This document shows positions 12,318-22,620 of a stretch of DNA of 64,000 nt, one piece after another. The position numbers and the translations under genes were made by a program. Position 1 is the first letter of the stretch. The number at the start of each line of letters is the position of its first letter. A model generated the notes under the pieces. That model was not told the origin of the DNA. It saw only the letters and a list, made by a program, of their open reading frames with translations, and did no database searches. This DNA comes from Scolanthus callimorphus (taxonomy: Eukaryota > Cnidaria > Anthozoa > Actiniaria > Edwardsiidae): positions 25,184,168 to 25,248,167 of the forward strand of contig CM066923.1 in NCBI GenBank assembly GCA_033964015.1, written 5' to 3'.

Positions 12318-12436
12318 TGACAGTGATGATGAAGATGATGATGAGACGATAGTTTACAATCAGGACAAGTTAGGGGTCCTAACTTTTGCATTAATAGTCA
12401 AAAAGCTAGTAAATGGCCAGGATCCACAGCATGATA

Positions 12437-12606
12437 TACAGTACCTCTATTAAGCGGACACCCTCTATTAAGCGGCCACTTTTCAAAGTCCCAAAATAAT
12501 AATTATCCCTCAAGTACTGTATCTCCATACCTCCATTCAGCGGCCAACCTCTAGCGGCCACTTTGCTCAGTCCCGAGTGTGGCCGCTTAATAGAGATACC
12601 ACTGTA
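12437..12606. mobile_element. MITE with TACAGTACCTCTATTAAG ends
   Basis: The left end TACAGTACCTCTATTAAGCG and the right end CGCTTAATAGAGATACCACT then GTA are near-complementary. The TA borders and size suggest a non-autonomous Tc1/mariner-like element. It lies about 120 bp past the P450 stop. Confidence 0.75.
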
Positions 12607-13361
12607 TTTTCTACTAGGCACTCCATGTACTGAATAAAAAGAGCATGAACCAGGTACGTGTGAATGCTTAGACTGGATCGGACTCGTTGCGTATGCATGC
12701 AATATGCGGCAATTGGTCAAACATGTAGAATAATCTTACTCCTGTTATTTTCTGACCTTTTTTGAAGCAAGAAAAAACTGTGAACAATATTTTGTTTGTC
12801 TTTTAGATGCAAAAATCAAGTAGCCAAGATGGCTAGTAAATAAATGAAATCCACTTTTCGAAATAAAAGTTTTACGTGTATTTGGCAAGCAGCTAGATAA
12901 CCGTCAAAGCGCATGCTCCAGGAGCGATAACTCTGATTCATCAGCAAAACTAATTAGACCATCCTATCAGATAACTATTGAGTATGCAAAGTTAAAAAAA
13001 CATGGGACCAGTCCGATGGATTGAGAAATAGCGCATCATAAACGATGTTTTCGAGGTTTTTAAGCCTTCGCTGGTCATCGTTACGGGAAGATACTTGATC
13101 TGAATTGGGCCCGGGGGTGAGGGGTACTTGCCTACTGAATCGAGAAAAAGGCACCCCTCTGATAATAATTCTTGCAAAAATGCATGTGTTAAATACGCGT
13201 TAAAGGCCCCAAAACGAAGCGCGCAGCACCAAAACCCCTATTCTTTTTTATACAGAATCTAGTGATTTACTACCTAGTATGTATTTGCTTCATTAATTAT
13301 GTACGAGTTTTATAAGAAATAAAAATTTGAATTAACAGTATATCCCGTAATTATACATTGC
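12607..13361. other. Intergenic, nothing recognised
   Basis: Between two convergent genes (P450 on +, matrix-like gene on -). AT-rich sequence with several AATAAA-like words (for example near 12,860), plausible as 3' ends of either gene. No other feature seen. Confidence 0.4.
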
Positions 13362-15419
13362 TTATGGTGTGGAAATACTAGCCCCAAACCAGTACTGTGT
13401 GGTGGAACTTACGGACGCCGTGCATCGAAACCTTTCATCAACTTTGGCGTAGTAACCAAAGTAGTCCTGTGAATCGTTCCCCTGGTCCGAACTCTTAGGG
13501 GTCGAAAACTGACAGCCGGTATAATAGCTACTATCAGTGTGAAATATGTAAGCGCCTGACGCCTGCCAAAATGGGACTGACACCTGCCTGGCCGAGCGGC
13601 CACGAATGTGGATTTCTTCCACGAGCTTGCACGTTTGGTTACCACTGAACGTCAAGGGATCGGTGTCGTGGAAGTTTGCTCTTAGGTAGTCCGTGTAATC
13701 CACTCCGAATTGCGGGTAGCTGCATGTTGCGCGCCAGTGCGTGCTCTGGGACTTAAGAGACTGCATTCTGACCAGAGACAGCTTAACAAAAAGAAACTCC
13801 GATTAGTTGAAAACTTCTGACAACAGCAACAGTCTTTATTATACCACAACGCGCGCGTTTCTCGAATTCTGATTGGCTCTCAGCCGTGGGTACATAAGAG
13901 GACATACCACGGAACGCGCCATCATAAGCGCGCGCGCTAAAAAGAACCAACGCAAACACCGTTTGGCTGAGCGCGCGCGCTGTTTTTGTATTTATTTTTG
14001 CCTTTTTGTTGTGGTATAAAACAAATGTCCTCTGATTTTCCGTGGTATGTCTCTTATATACCACGGAATGACGTAATAAAGTGGTCAAAATGTACTGCGG
14101 AGCCACTCGGCTGCGCCTCGTGAGTCCGACAACATTTTGACCACTTTATTACGTCATTCCGTGGTATATAAGAGGACATACCACGGAAAATCAGAGGACA
14201 TTTGTTAAATAGACCTCCTCGGCTTTGACGTAATGTTTTCCATTTCAGATCACAAAACATTTCCCTAGCCTCAGTGTTCTTTATTTCTGTTTCTGCTAAG
14301 GATATAATATGAATATTGAAGCATCCCAAACAAAGAAAGATTATGATTCAAATGAATGCCTCGTGAAATGGTAAAACATTACGCCCAAGCCTCAGACTCC
14401 GTGTGACATTGACATAGTTCCCGCTTTTGAGGCGACGGGCCAATACGTTTCGTTCAATAGGGCGTTGTACAATAAAAACCAACAGGGCTTTCGTCGAAGG
14501 CACAATCGTGGAGTACTGGAAGAAGCCTACTGTTTAAAAAGCGATTCGCCTATGTTCACTGTTGTCTACTCACCGGTAAGCCTCCCACTGATTCCCGTTC
14601 TCATTCATGGGAGCGTCATCTGTAAATGCCTTTTCTTTAAAAGCCGCCATGGTATTATATTCAAGGGCCATGACATTACTAATGTATAGGCCATTCCGGG
14701 CTCGCTTGTAAAATCACAAAACACTTTGAAATGTATTCCTTGATGGTCTGTCACTTCGTGGACGCCGTTTATTTTTGAGCCGTGACGCATGTGATCTACG
14801 CAGGACCTCGCTTCTCCAATCTGGTGTGTAGCCTATAAAGCATGCGACGGTGTGAACAAGGTGGGATTGAGTGTGATGAAACGCATTTTCTGCAAGTTTT
14901 CCCAAACGGTGTGAACAATGGGTGCGAAGTGGGATGAGTGTCATGAAACGCATTTCTAAAAGTCTAGCCATGTACAAAAAAATTATTTTTGATGCTTTCC
15001 GAACACCTTCATCAAATATCGAGTGCAATCTCGCAGTGCCTCCTCGCTCCTCTGATCTCGCAGCGCATGCGTATCAGAAAACGAAAGAGCTCTGCTCTGC
15101 TTTGACCGTGCTGTGCTAGCCATTGTCAGAAAACGATAGAGCTCCGCTCTGAAAAACGAGAGCTGTGCTATGCTTTGACTGTGATGTGCATGCTGTGCGC
15201 TGTGCTGCTGGCTTGCTATATCACTGTAGGCTGATTGGCTAAATTCACACCTTGATCTCGCCTTACACACCCTAATTGAAATACATAAAAAGCTACGCGA
15301 TTTGAAATATTTCGCTCTCTCTCGATGTACATTTCCCTTTTACCCTGTACCCGTAAGCGATAGAGTCCTTACCTTAACAGGCAACAAGAACAGAGTACAT
15401 ATCAGGAGGCCACCATCAT
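13362..15419 (-). CDS. Secreted fibrinogen-like coral matrix-type protein
   Basis: Exons traced: 15419-15373 (signal peptide, donor AAG|GTAAGG), 14820-14574 and 13767-13362 (stop). Exon 2 has RSC, then GVHEVTDHQGIHFKVFCDFT and SEPGMAYTLVMSW, a fibrinogen-C-like entry. Exon 3 has STHWRATCSYPQFGVDYTDY, CKLVEEIHIRG, a repeated Cys pattern, FGYY and FRCTASVSSTTQYWFG, as in the fibrinogen-related 'uncharacterized skeletal organic matrix' proteins of stony corals (from memory). Phases join. Two one-base frameshifts exist: near 15404 (one more T gives SLICTLFLLPVK) and near 14670 (one more G gives ALEYNTMAAFKEKAF). A role in extracellular matrix or biomineralisation is inferred. The signal exon is the least certain part. 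Confidence 0.7.
13850..14215. repeat. Dispersed repeat block inside matrix-like gene intron
   Basis: Carries the same pieces as 3,515-4,315: CTCGAATTCTGATTGGCTCT, a GCGCGCGC tract, and the GTGGTATAT / ACGTCATTCCGTGG module twice in inverted orientation around 14,090. It lies wholly in the intron between exons 2 and 3. Confidence 0.65.
14850..15230. repeat. Short imperfect direct repeats
   Basis: GTGTGAACAA...GTGATGAAACGCATTT occurs twice between 14,850 and 14,960. GCTCTGCTCTG / AGAGCTCCGCTCTG phrases recur between 15,085 and 15,190. Intron 1 of the matrix-like gene. Confidence 0.4.
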
Positions 15420-16206
15420 AGAGCACAGAGTGTATACTGTACAACTGTAGTGTGAGATCGATGGACGCGGCGACGCGACACTGCCTTTAATCTTGATAAA
15501 GTAGCTCGTACATTAAATATATTGGTCAGAGTGCTCACCGGTGGTTTCAATCACCCAATATTGAATGCCAAGTTTAAATACTTTCACCAGTAAAGTTCTG
15601 TCTTAACTTCCTGGGATCCTTTCTCCAATAATAGATACAACATCGGCTACGTTGTTTATAGTAGTAACCCAATTCATGAGATCACTTGACGATCGATTCA
15701 CTTGGGAGGTTACCATTGTTCATTTTGTACATACATACATGTGCGCTCGGTCGTGTGAGAGACATCGAACAATTGTATCCTTTCAAAAGAATCATCAGGT
15801 GATCTGAATTTGGTGGCAACAAGATGTAAACATCGATAGCCGATTTGGTCTATTTGCATTCACAGCACAAAACACTAAACGAAATTATACATTATAATAT
15901 CATCAGATTTATATAGCAAGGAAGACACAACTTGACATTATGTAAAGTCTCGATAAATGCGACCCTGCAGGTAAAATCCTGAATGCAATATATTTAATAA
16001 TTATTCGCCTCAAGCTCCGTGAAGTGTGGCAAATATCCACGATAATGGAGGTCAAGGGGACTATTCGCCACAAGTCACACGTTCGTCTTCTTTAATTGAA
16101 GCCCATCTTCTTCTGTAATAGAAGTGTCAGCGTGCTTGCAAGCGTGCAAGTGAGTAAAATTTAAATAAAAGTGATGGTCAGCGGGCTAGAAGGTCCAAGC
16201 CGGCCT
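15420..16206. other. Intergenic, nothing recognised
   Basis: The presumed upstream region of the matrix-like gene. No coding, RNA or repeat feature that I can support. A promoter must lie here if that gene is real. Confidence 0.3.
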
Positions 16207-18062
16207 TTAAAGGCCTCTAAAATTGGGGCAGTCACCACCGAGTCCGGAACTTTTCCAGTCCCTTTTAGTCCTGGGGAAGAATGACATCTGGTGATATGAT
16301 GTAGGAGACGATGGGACCTCGTAGCTTACGTGGTTCAGGTGTCTAGAGGGTCTCCTCAAAGGGTGTAATGGTATACTTGATTGTCCAGGTCCACCAAGCC
16401 ATACTGGATCTTGTAAAGCATGCAACGTCGCGTAGTCCACCTTCTGTCCTGGGGGGACACCCATCCAAGTTGATGTAGCATCTCGATGACACTGGAGGTT
16501 TTGTAGTACCTACTTAGAGCAAAACGTGCACTAGCCTTGCGCTGCACCATTTCCAGCTGGTAAATGCACTTCTTAGTGAATATGGGTCCCATACGGAGCA
16601 CGCATATTCCAATTAATGTTGGGCGGACAAGTGTGTTACATACCGTGGTCTTTTAGCTTTGGGGCATTAATCTTTGGGTTTCTTTGAAGAAAGCCTAGAG
16701 TTCGGTTTGCCTTGTTGGAAATATTGGGTTAAGGAGACACCGAGATGGCTTGGTGAGTCAGTCGAAACCAGGAGTTTAGCATGCAGAGCATAGTCAAAGT
16801 GTACAACGGATCGCGTGCGCCCTATACGGAGAATTTTACAATTACCTGGATGAAGTTCCATTTTCCAAGATGACTCCCATACTGCTAGTTTGTCAAGATC
16901 ACTTTGTAAGGCTTGGCAATCGCTGATAGATTGTATAACCAGATAAACAATCGTATCATCCGCGAACAGTCTAACATTTGAGGCCTATGACTCAGGGAGA
17001 TCATTAATGTAAAACAGAAAAAGACATGGAACAAGCACTGAGCCTTGTGGAACTCCGAAGGATACATCGGCACTGTCAGAGAATCCCCATCCAGAACTAC
17101 CCTCTGGGTTCTACAAGACAGAAACGTTTTAATCCATTTGTTGTGCTGCTGATGCCATACTTGTTCGGCTTCCTGATCAGGAGTCGATGACTGACTTTAT
17201 CGAATGCTAAAATCCATTAGTAACACATCGGTTTGGTGACCATCATGCATGTTATTAATTAAGTCATTGATAAAGCCGCAACTGTGTTTCACAGGATCTT
17301 TTTCCTGAACCCATGCTGGTGAGGATAAAAATATTGCGATATCTGACATATTGCATAACTGAACTGGTGATTATGTGTTCAAGTAGCTTAAAGCAAACAC
17401 AGGTTAGCGATATAGGCCCGTAGTTACCGGGATCGCGCTTTGCTCCTTTCTTAAAAATGGGGACAACATTGTCTTTACTCCATCAGATGGGATTTCCTCA
17501 AACGGATAAGATTTGACAAATATGTTGGTAAGAGCAGAGGCGATAAGCTCATGCAGCTCTTTAAGACACGTGGTGTAATACCGTCACACTTTCAGGTTCA
17601 GCAATAGCCGTTTAAGGCCCTCCGGGTGATTTTGGTATCTTGCATAACTGGGTAAGTTGGTAATGGAGTAGGCCCCAGCTCGTCTGCCGTGCCAAGTGTG
17701 ACGGCAGCAAGAACGTTTTCATTAAGAATGTTGGCTATAGACTTGGTGCGCGAAAGGGTATTCCCATCATGTTAGTCCATTCTTTTATGTTTTATAAATG
17801 ACAAAAAATGCTTCATGCCACCATACACACTGCTTTTTTCATCCCTCTGGATCCTTGATTTCATTTCCCTCATTTTCTTGTCCAGGTCACGTGCTAGCCC
17901 AACATGCATAGTTGCACGGGCTTTCTTTTTCTTGATTTTAATCCTATCCCTATGTGTGGTTAGCCTCCTGATGTGTTCAGTGATCCATGGGAGATTGTGT
18001 TTCCTCTTGGAATGCACGTTTTGTGTGAAATGTATCGCTGGGTGTTTGAGAATATCAGCCAA
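16207..18062 (-). pseudogene. Decayed LINE reverse transcriptase
   Basis: Read on the minus strand with many frameshifts. At about 18,000: KHNLPWITEHIRRLTTHRDR, the region preceding reverse transcriptase in many CR1/L2-like elements. At about 17,080-16,950: [19 protein letters not shown] and the catalytic FADDT. Then MELHPGNCKILRIGR, and at about 16,600-16,400 the tail LEMVQRKASARFALSRYY, MLHQLGW and MLYKIQYGLVDLD. Domain order is correct for ORF2 of a non-LTR retrotransposon. The endonuclease domain is missing. Clearly inactive. Confidence 0.8.
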
Positions 18063-18532
18063 ATTATAGCATATACATTTAAGTTAATGTGAGAAACAGG
18101 ACGTGCCCGGGCAGGATGTTGGGCCACACCACATTTGCAAACTGTTCCTTGCACAAAGGACTGAGACAGTCAGTATGTTTACATAACTCAGCATTCAATG
18201 TTTACCCAAACAAAGGCCCTTTCATTCTGGTACAAAGGTCACTTTCTGTTTGGTCAAACGATACTTTCCTGGTTCCGCTCCACCAATCACAGACTCCTTT
18301 CATAGTGCTGTCAATCAACAAGCCCTCGCTTGTTACACTGTTGTTGTTCACATTCCTTCGCTCTCTCAGCACTATTAAACATTACTCGAAAGTCCCCGAT
18401 CACTCGATTTTATTGTGAATTTATCGCTCTTTTCGCGTAGAACTTTTCTAAAAGTCCTACTGGCACACTATTGACTGGCTGCTCGTACCTTGGAACTTAT
18501 TATACCGCCTGCGTGAACACGACGAAACCTTC

Positions 18533-18542
18533 GGTCCACAAC
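18533..18542. repeat. Target-site duplication, left copy
   Basis: GGTCCACAAC directly precedes the left TIR and is repeated exactly at 21271-21280 after the right TIR. Depending on where the TIR is cut, the duplication can be read as 8 to 10 bp. Confidence 0.85.
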
Positions 18543-18552
18543 GGCAGGTGTA

Positions 18553-18705
18553 AAGTACAGGTCACAGGTCACAGGCCGCAGGTCACAGGTCACAGGTCAC
18601 AGGTCACAGGTCACAGGTCACAGGTCACAGGTCACAGGTCACAGGTCACAGGTCACAGGTCACAGGTCACAGGTCACAGGTCACAGGTCGCAGGTCACAG
18701 GTATT
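18553..18705. repeat. 10-bp minisatellite in left TIR
   Basis: Consecutive copies of ACAGGTCACAGGTC-type sequence, period 10 bp, with rare variants (CAGGCCGCAGG, CAGGTCGCAGG). Identical units with no spacers exclude a CRISPR array. Confidence 0.95.
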
Positions 18706-20329
18706 TTTAAGAAAGTAGATTGACTTTTATAAAAAAATAACACCCCTCTCTACATCCTGTTCTCTTTCAAATGCGATATTTAGTACAATATAATGCGCAT
18801 TATTGATTGTGGGCGACTGCAGGGAGCCCCCGAGACTTATCTCGACAGGGCTTCGGATCACAGATGATATTTTTAGTACTCATATAAAAATACAAATGAA
18901 CTTCTCGTTGTACTTTTGCTCGAAGATAGTTTTGCTAATTACCCATAAAATTCGCAATGCTGTATCGCCACGTACTTTTGGCAATTGGTTGTCATTCATT
19001 TTTACGCACTAATATCTACAAATATCGTTTGTAAGACGGTGTTCGTTTGTAAGATTTTTTGAAACATTGAGCATTGAACTGAGTGCGTTGAAGAACAACA
19101 TGTTATGTTGTTAACATTACAGATTATACAGTCGAAGCTCTATGTGCGACCGCTCTCGTAAGCGACCAGCTCCCATAACAGGGTCCTGAAGGGGTAAAAC
19201 GGGAGCCGGGACTCGCCTTTATTTAGGCCGGGAAAACGGGATTGGGTTACAGGGAACGGGATTTGTCTACCGGGAATGGGAATCAAGGTGCTTCAATGGG
19301 AACGACATTTTTCAAATCTCTCCTTGTATATCCTAATAAAAAGTCGTCAATTTATACCATTTTTCGCATTGTAAGACTGTTATCCTAACAGCAGGCTACT
19401 TGAAAATAGAATTTCACTTCTCGCCCCTTCTAAATTAAAGCCCTCGTTTTGCTTTTTTTGGTCCCTCGGAATCTGCGGGTATTTGGTCAACGGTTTGATA
19501 ACTTGGCATAGGCATTTTCAAAACGGCGGAACCACTTTTTGAATAGAATCGTATGATATATCTCTTGTATCAAAATTACCATACGAGATATACGGCAGAG
19601 GATCATTTCATTTTGGGGTGGGCGAAAGGGGAGAACTCTCGAAACCTGAAGCCCTGGAAGGGGGATTATTCCAGCAATTTCTATATCATTTGCATTTTTG
19701 TAAATAGTTCTCTTCTTTCACAACGTTAAAAATTTCGCATAAGGAAGAAACATGTAATATTGCGTTTAGATCTCCCGCAAACAAAGACAATATGCTTGTG
19801 CCGTTTAAATGGAATGCCCGTTACACGGAGCCCGGCGCGCGAGTTAGGCATTAACTGACAGGTTAAGGGCTGGATATTAATTAACTATCGGATTACGCGA
19901 CCTCAACTAAATTTCCGCTCAGAGGCCATTGAAAGCGACGTGTACAAGAACATTTGTATCTTAGCGAGTAAAACAAACTCCCCGCGAAAAGCCCTCCAGT
20001 GATAGGCCTGGCAGGCATATGTCAATTTCGTATTCGTTGTTGAAAAATGTTATTGTCACTATATTTCAGATTACACCAAGAACAAGTTAAGAAAATGCCA
20101 TCTAGACCGGCCAGTATATGTTTATTTGGTGTTCGTTTGTAAGATTTTTTTGAAACATTGAACATTGAACTGAGTGCGTTGAAGAATGTTGTTAACATTA
20201 CAGATTATACTAAAAGACAAAGCCATCTTGGCTTCATTTGGTAAGTCAATTTCGTATTCGTTTGTAAATTTTTTTGAAACACTGAACTGAGTGCGTTTGT
20301 TGAAGAAAAACATGTTATATGTGAACTGG

Positions 20330-20463
20330 TACTGTAAAACCCGCGTATAAGAACCTAGAATTTTAGACTAAAATAAATTAGGAAACATGGGTTTTTACAC
20401 TTGGATAATTCTAGCCTTACAGGTTTTTCAAATTCAGGTTCTTATATGCGGGTTTTTACTGTA
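20330..20463. mobile_element. Small MITE nested in the long-TIR element
   Basis: TACTGTAAAACCCGC...ATAAGAACCT at the left end is mirrored by AGGTTCTTATATGCGGG and TTTTTACTGTA at the right end. 134 bp with TA borders, mariner-type MITE by appearance. Confidence 0.75.
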
Positions 20464-21180
20464 TTCGTTTGTACTGAACTGAGTTAGTTATACATTTACA
20501 TAAGATGGACAATGCGACGACAGCAGAAATTTTGAAGTCCTTGATATTTGTGTATCCATGTTTATCTGGAATAAACATAGTTCTTCCCTTTATTGGTGTA
20601 GTCTTATTTTTTTATTTATGTATTATTACAATCCTCATTAAATGCACCGTGTGTCTAATTATCCTGCCTAGTGAGCCACTCTTTTGTTGTTGTTTTCAGT
20701 CGATACCAGACCATGAATTACGTGTAGACATCTTGAAATAGTCCTCTTAAAACAAAGTTTTATTACTCTTTTACCGAATTCAATCAGATATATTGCAATA
20801 CATTCCCTAAATCAGCCGATGGAAATGGATGCTTTCTGTCTCGGTATGTTGCTAGGCTGACAACATGTAGATATTAAAGCGTAAAAATGAATGACAACCA
20901 ATTGCCAAAAGTATGTGGCGATACAGCATTGCGAATTTTATGGCTAATTAGCAAAACGATCTTCGAGCAAAAGTACAAAGACAAGTTCATTTGTATTTTT
21001 ATATGGGTACTAAAAATATGACCTGTGATCCGAAGCCCTGTCGAGATAAGTCTCGTGGGCTCCCTGCAGTCGCCCACAATCAATAATGCGCATTATTGTA
21101 ATAAACATCGCATTTGAAAGAGAACAGGATGTAGAGAGGGGTGTTATTTTTTATAAAAGTCAATCTACTTTCTTAAAAAT

Positions 21181-21258
21181 ACCTGTGACCTGTGACCTGT
21201 GACCTGTGACCTGTGACCTGTGACCTGTGACCTGTGACCTGCGACCTGTGACCTGTAC
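21181..21258. repeat. 10-bp minisatellite in right TIR
   Basis: Complement of the left array: ACCTGTGACCTGTG repeated with period 10 and fewer units. Confidence 0.9.
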
Positions 21259-21270
21259 TTTACACCTGCC

Positions 21271-21280
21271 GGTCCACAAC
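21271..21280. repeat. Target-site duplication, right copy
   Basis: GGTCCACAAC, identical to 18533-18542. Confidence 0.85.
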
Positions 21281-22383
21281 TGGTACGTCAACGAATACGG
21301 ATTCAGCGTTGATATTCGCGCTTGGCACTACAGAACTTTGAGAACTCTGCTCTCAGGAAAATAACCTCGACAATTGGAAAACCGGAAAGCTTTAGCGCAC
21401 TGTCCCTTACGCGTTACGCAAGCTGGGAACGCCGAGAAATGAGGAGAATACGGCTGCCAGGCTTTGAAATGAGAAGCTGGTTTCTATTTGCTGGTTTGGG
21501 CAAAATGTGCTGTCAAAGAATGACACATCTAGACTTGCGTTCCCCTTTTGTTGCGACCCACTTTGTACCAGCCGCCATATTTAAGCTTGCATGACTCTCG
21601 ATTGCTAACAGCTAGTTTTGTCTTTAACTACCCTTCCATGCACCGCTTTGCCCACCCACCCACCATGAGCTATCGCTGTGGTTCACGAATGTATGTGGTC
21701 AGTCGTCTCTGCGCCCAAATGGTTCCACCCCTTCACCTCGCTGTTCTCCTGAGGTTGTGCTCTGCAATTCAAGACTGCAACAAGAAGTCATGGTCACCTG
21801 TACTTGACCTGAGCCTCCCTTAGAGCATCCAAGTCTATGGTTCAAGCATACCGTTGCAAGCATGCCCTGGTAAATAGTCGGTATACAGTGGCAGGCATGT
21901 TACCTTTAGTATAGAGCACCCCCTTTTTCCACGCAAAGGTCAATTGGACCCTCATCAAAAAGTATATGATTTTAAATTTAGGCAGAAGGCAGCAAAGAAT
22001 AAGTCCTTAGTCTGGTCTGAAAGTGACCAAAGTTTATAGCCTATGATTCGCAGTTTCGCCAGCTGTGTTGCAAATGAAATAACTTCTTTTACTAATGGAC
22101 CCCAGCCATGGGTTCAACAGCAAGGGAACCTGTTCAAGGGATGCCTGTCCCTACCAACATGTATGCATCAGCGCCTGTAGTTGCTCTATTAGAGAGCATG
22201 AAAAAAGTAGGGATTTGGATAGGAATGGGGAAAGTAGAAGGGACCCCAAGCCCAGCTTAGTACTATGAGAAAGTGTAGGATATACAGGGGCACACCAGCC
22301 TTATTTTTGTCAAGGAATTTAAAAACTGCTTCTGGTCAAGAAGAGATAGTTACCTCTAATTTAGAAAGGTTGCTCCAGGGAGA
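21281..22383. other. Intergenic, nothing firm
   Basis: No clear gene. The stretch just before 22,384 may contain decayed parts of the same retroelement as the reverse-transcriptase scrap (stop-broken text around 21,980-22,330), but the similarity is too weak to call. Confidence 0.3.
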
Positions 22384-22608
22384 GTGGGGGCCATTTTCTT
22401 GCCCCCATTTCCTAACTTTCCTGTTTCTCCCCTGGGTCTAGTCCCAAAGAAGCCTTCAGATAAGTTTAGAATGATTTTTCTTATCTTATCCCAAGAGTGG
22501 TACCTGTGGCATGAGCTATTCTATTCCAAAAGAGGACTTAAGCCAGTGGGCTTGCCTTCTTTGTCTTTCTTTGTCTTGGGGAGCCATCATGTAATGGCAA
22601 GCCCCTAG
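22384..22608 (+). pseudogene. Reverse-transcriptase scrap (DIRS/Ty3-like)
   Basis: The reading contains FPNFPVSPLGLVPKKPSDKF followed by RMIFLILSQE. The phrase SPLGLVPKK...KFRxI is the N-terminal fingers motif of reverse transcriptases in DIRS-like (and some Ty3-like) elements. The catalytic YxDD region is not found downstream. A short dead fragment; the assignment rests on one motif. Confidence 0.5.
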
Positions 22609-22620
22609 CCGAGAGCCATA

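Larger units (their letters stand above)
18543..21270. mobile_element. Non-autonomous long-TIR transposon (Mutator-like?)
   Basis: A 2,728-bp element bounded by GGCAGGTGTAAAGTACAGG and its complement, with GGTCCACAAC duplicated at both borders. The TIRs are about 480 bp (18543-19021) and 400 bp (20867-21270). Each begins with a minisatellite of CAGGTCACAG, longer on the left (roughly 16 units) than on the right (roughly 8), followed by near-identical unique sequence. The interior (19.0-20.9 kb) has no transposase. It contains a recurring phrase, TTTTTTGAAACATTGAACAT, near 19,050, 20,140 and 20,270, and a small MITE. Long TIRs with a 9-10-bp duplication fit Mutator-like elements. An 8-bp reading would fit hAT. 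Confidence 0.85.

Noticed and set aside
18471..18710. Reading frame of repeated TGHRSQV
   Set aside because: A translation of the 10-bp minisatellite in the left TIR; no other coding signal.
18543..18710. Possible CRISPR-like array
   Set aside because: Units are contiguous with no spacers and the genome is eukaryotic; it is a minisatellite.
20505..20741. Hydrophobic 78-codon frame resembling a membrane protein
   Set aside because: Lies in the AT-rich interior of the non-autonomous long-TIR element; no family likeness or splice context.
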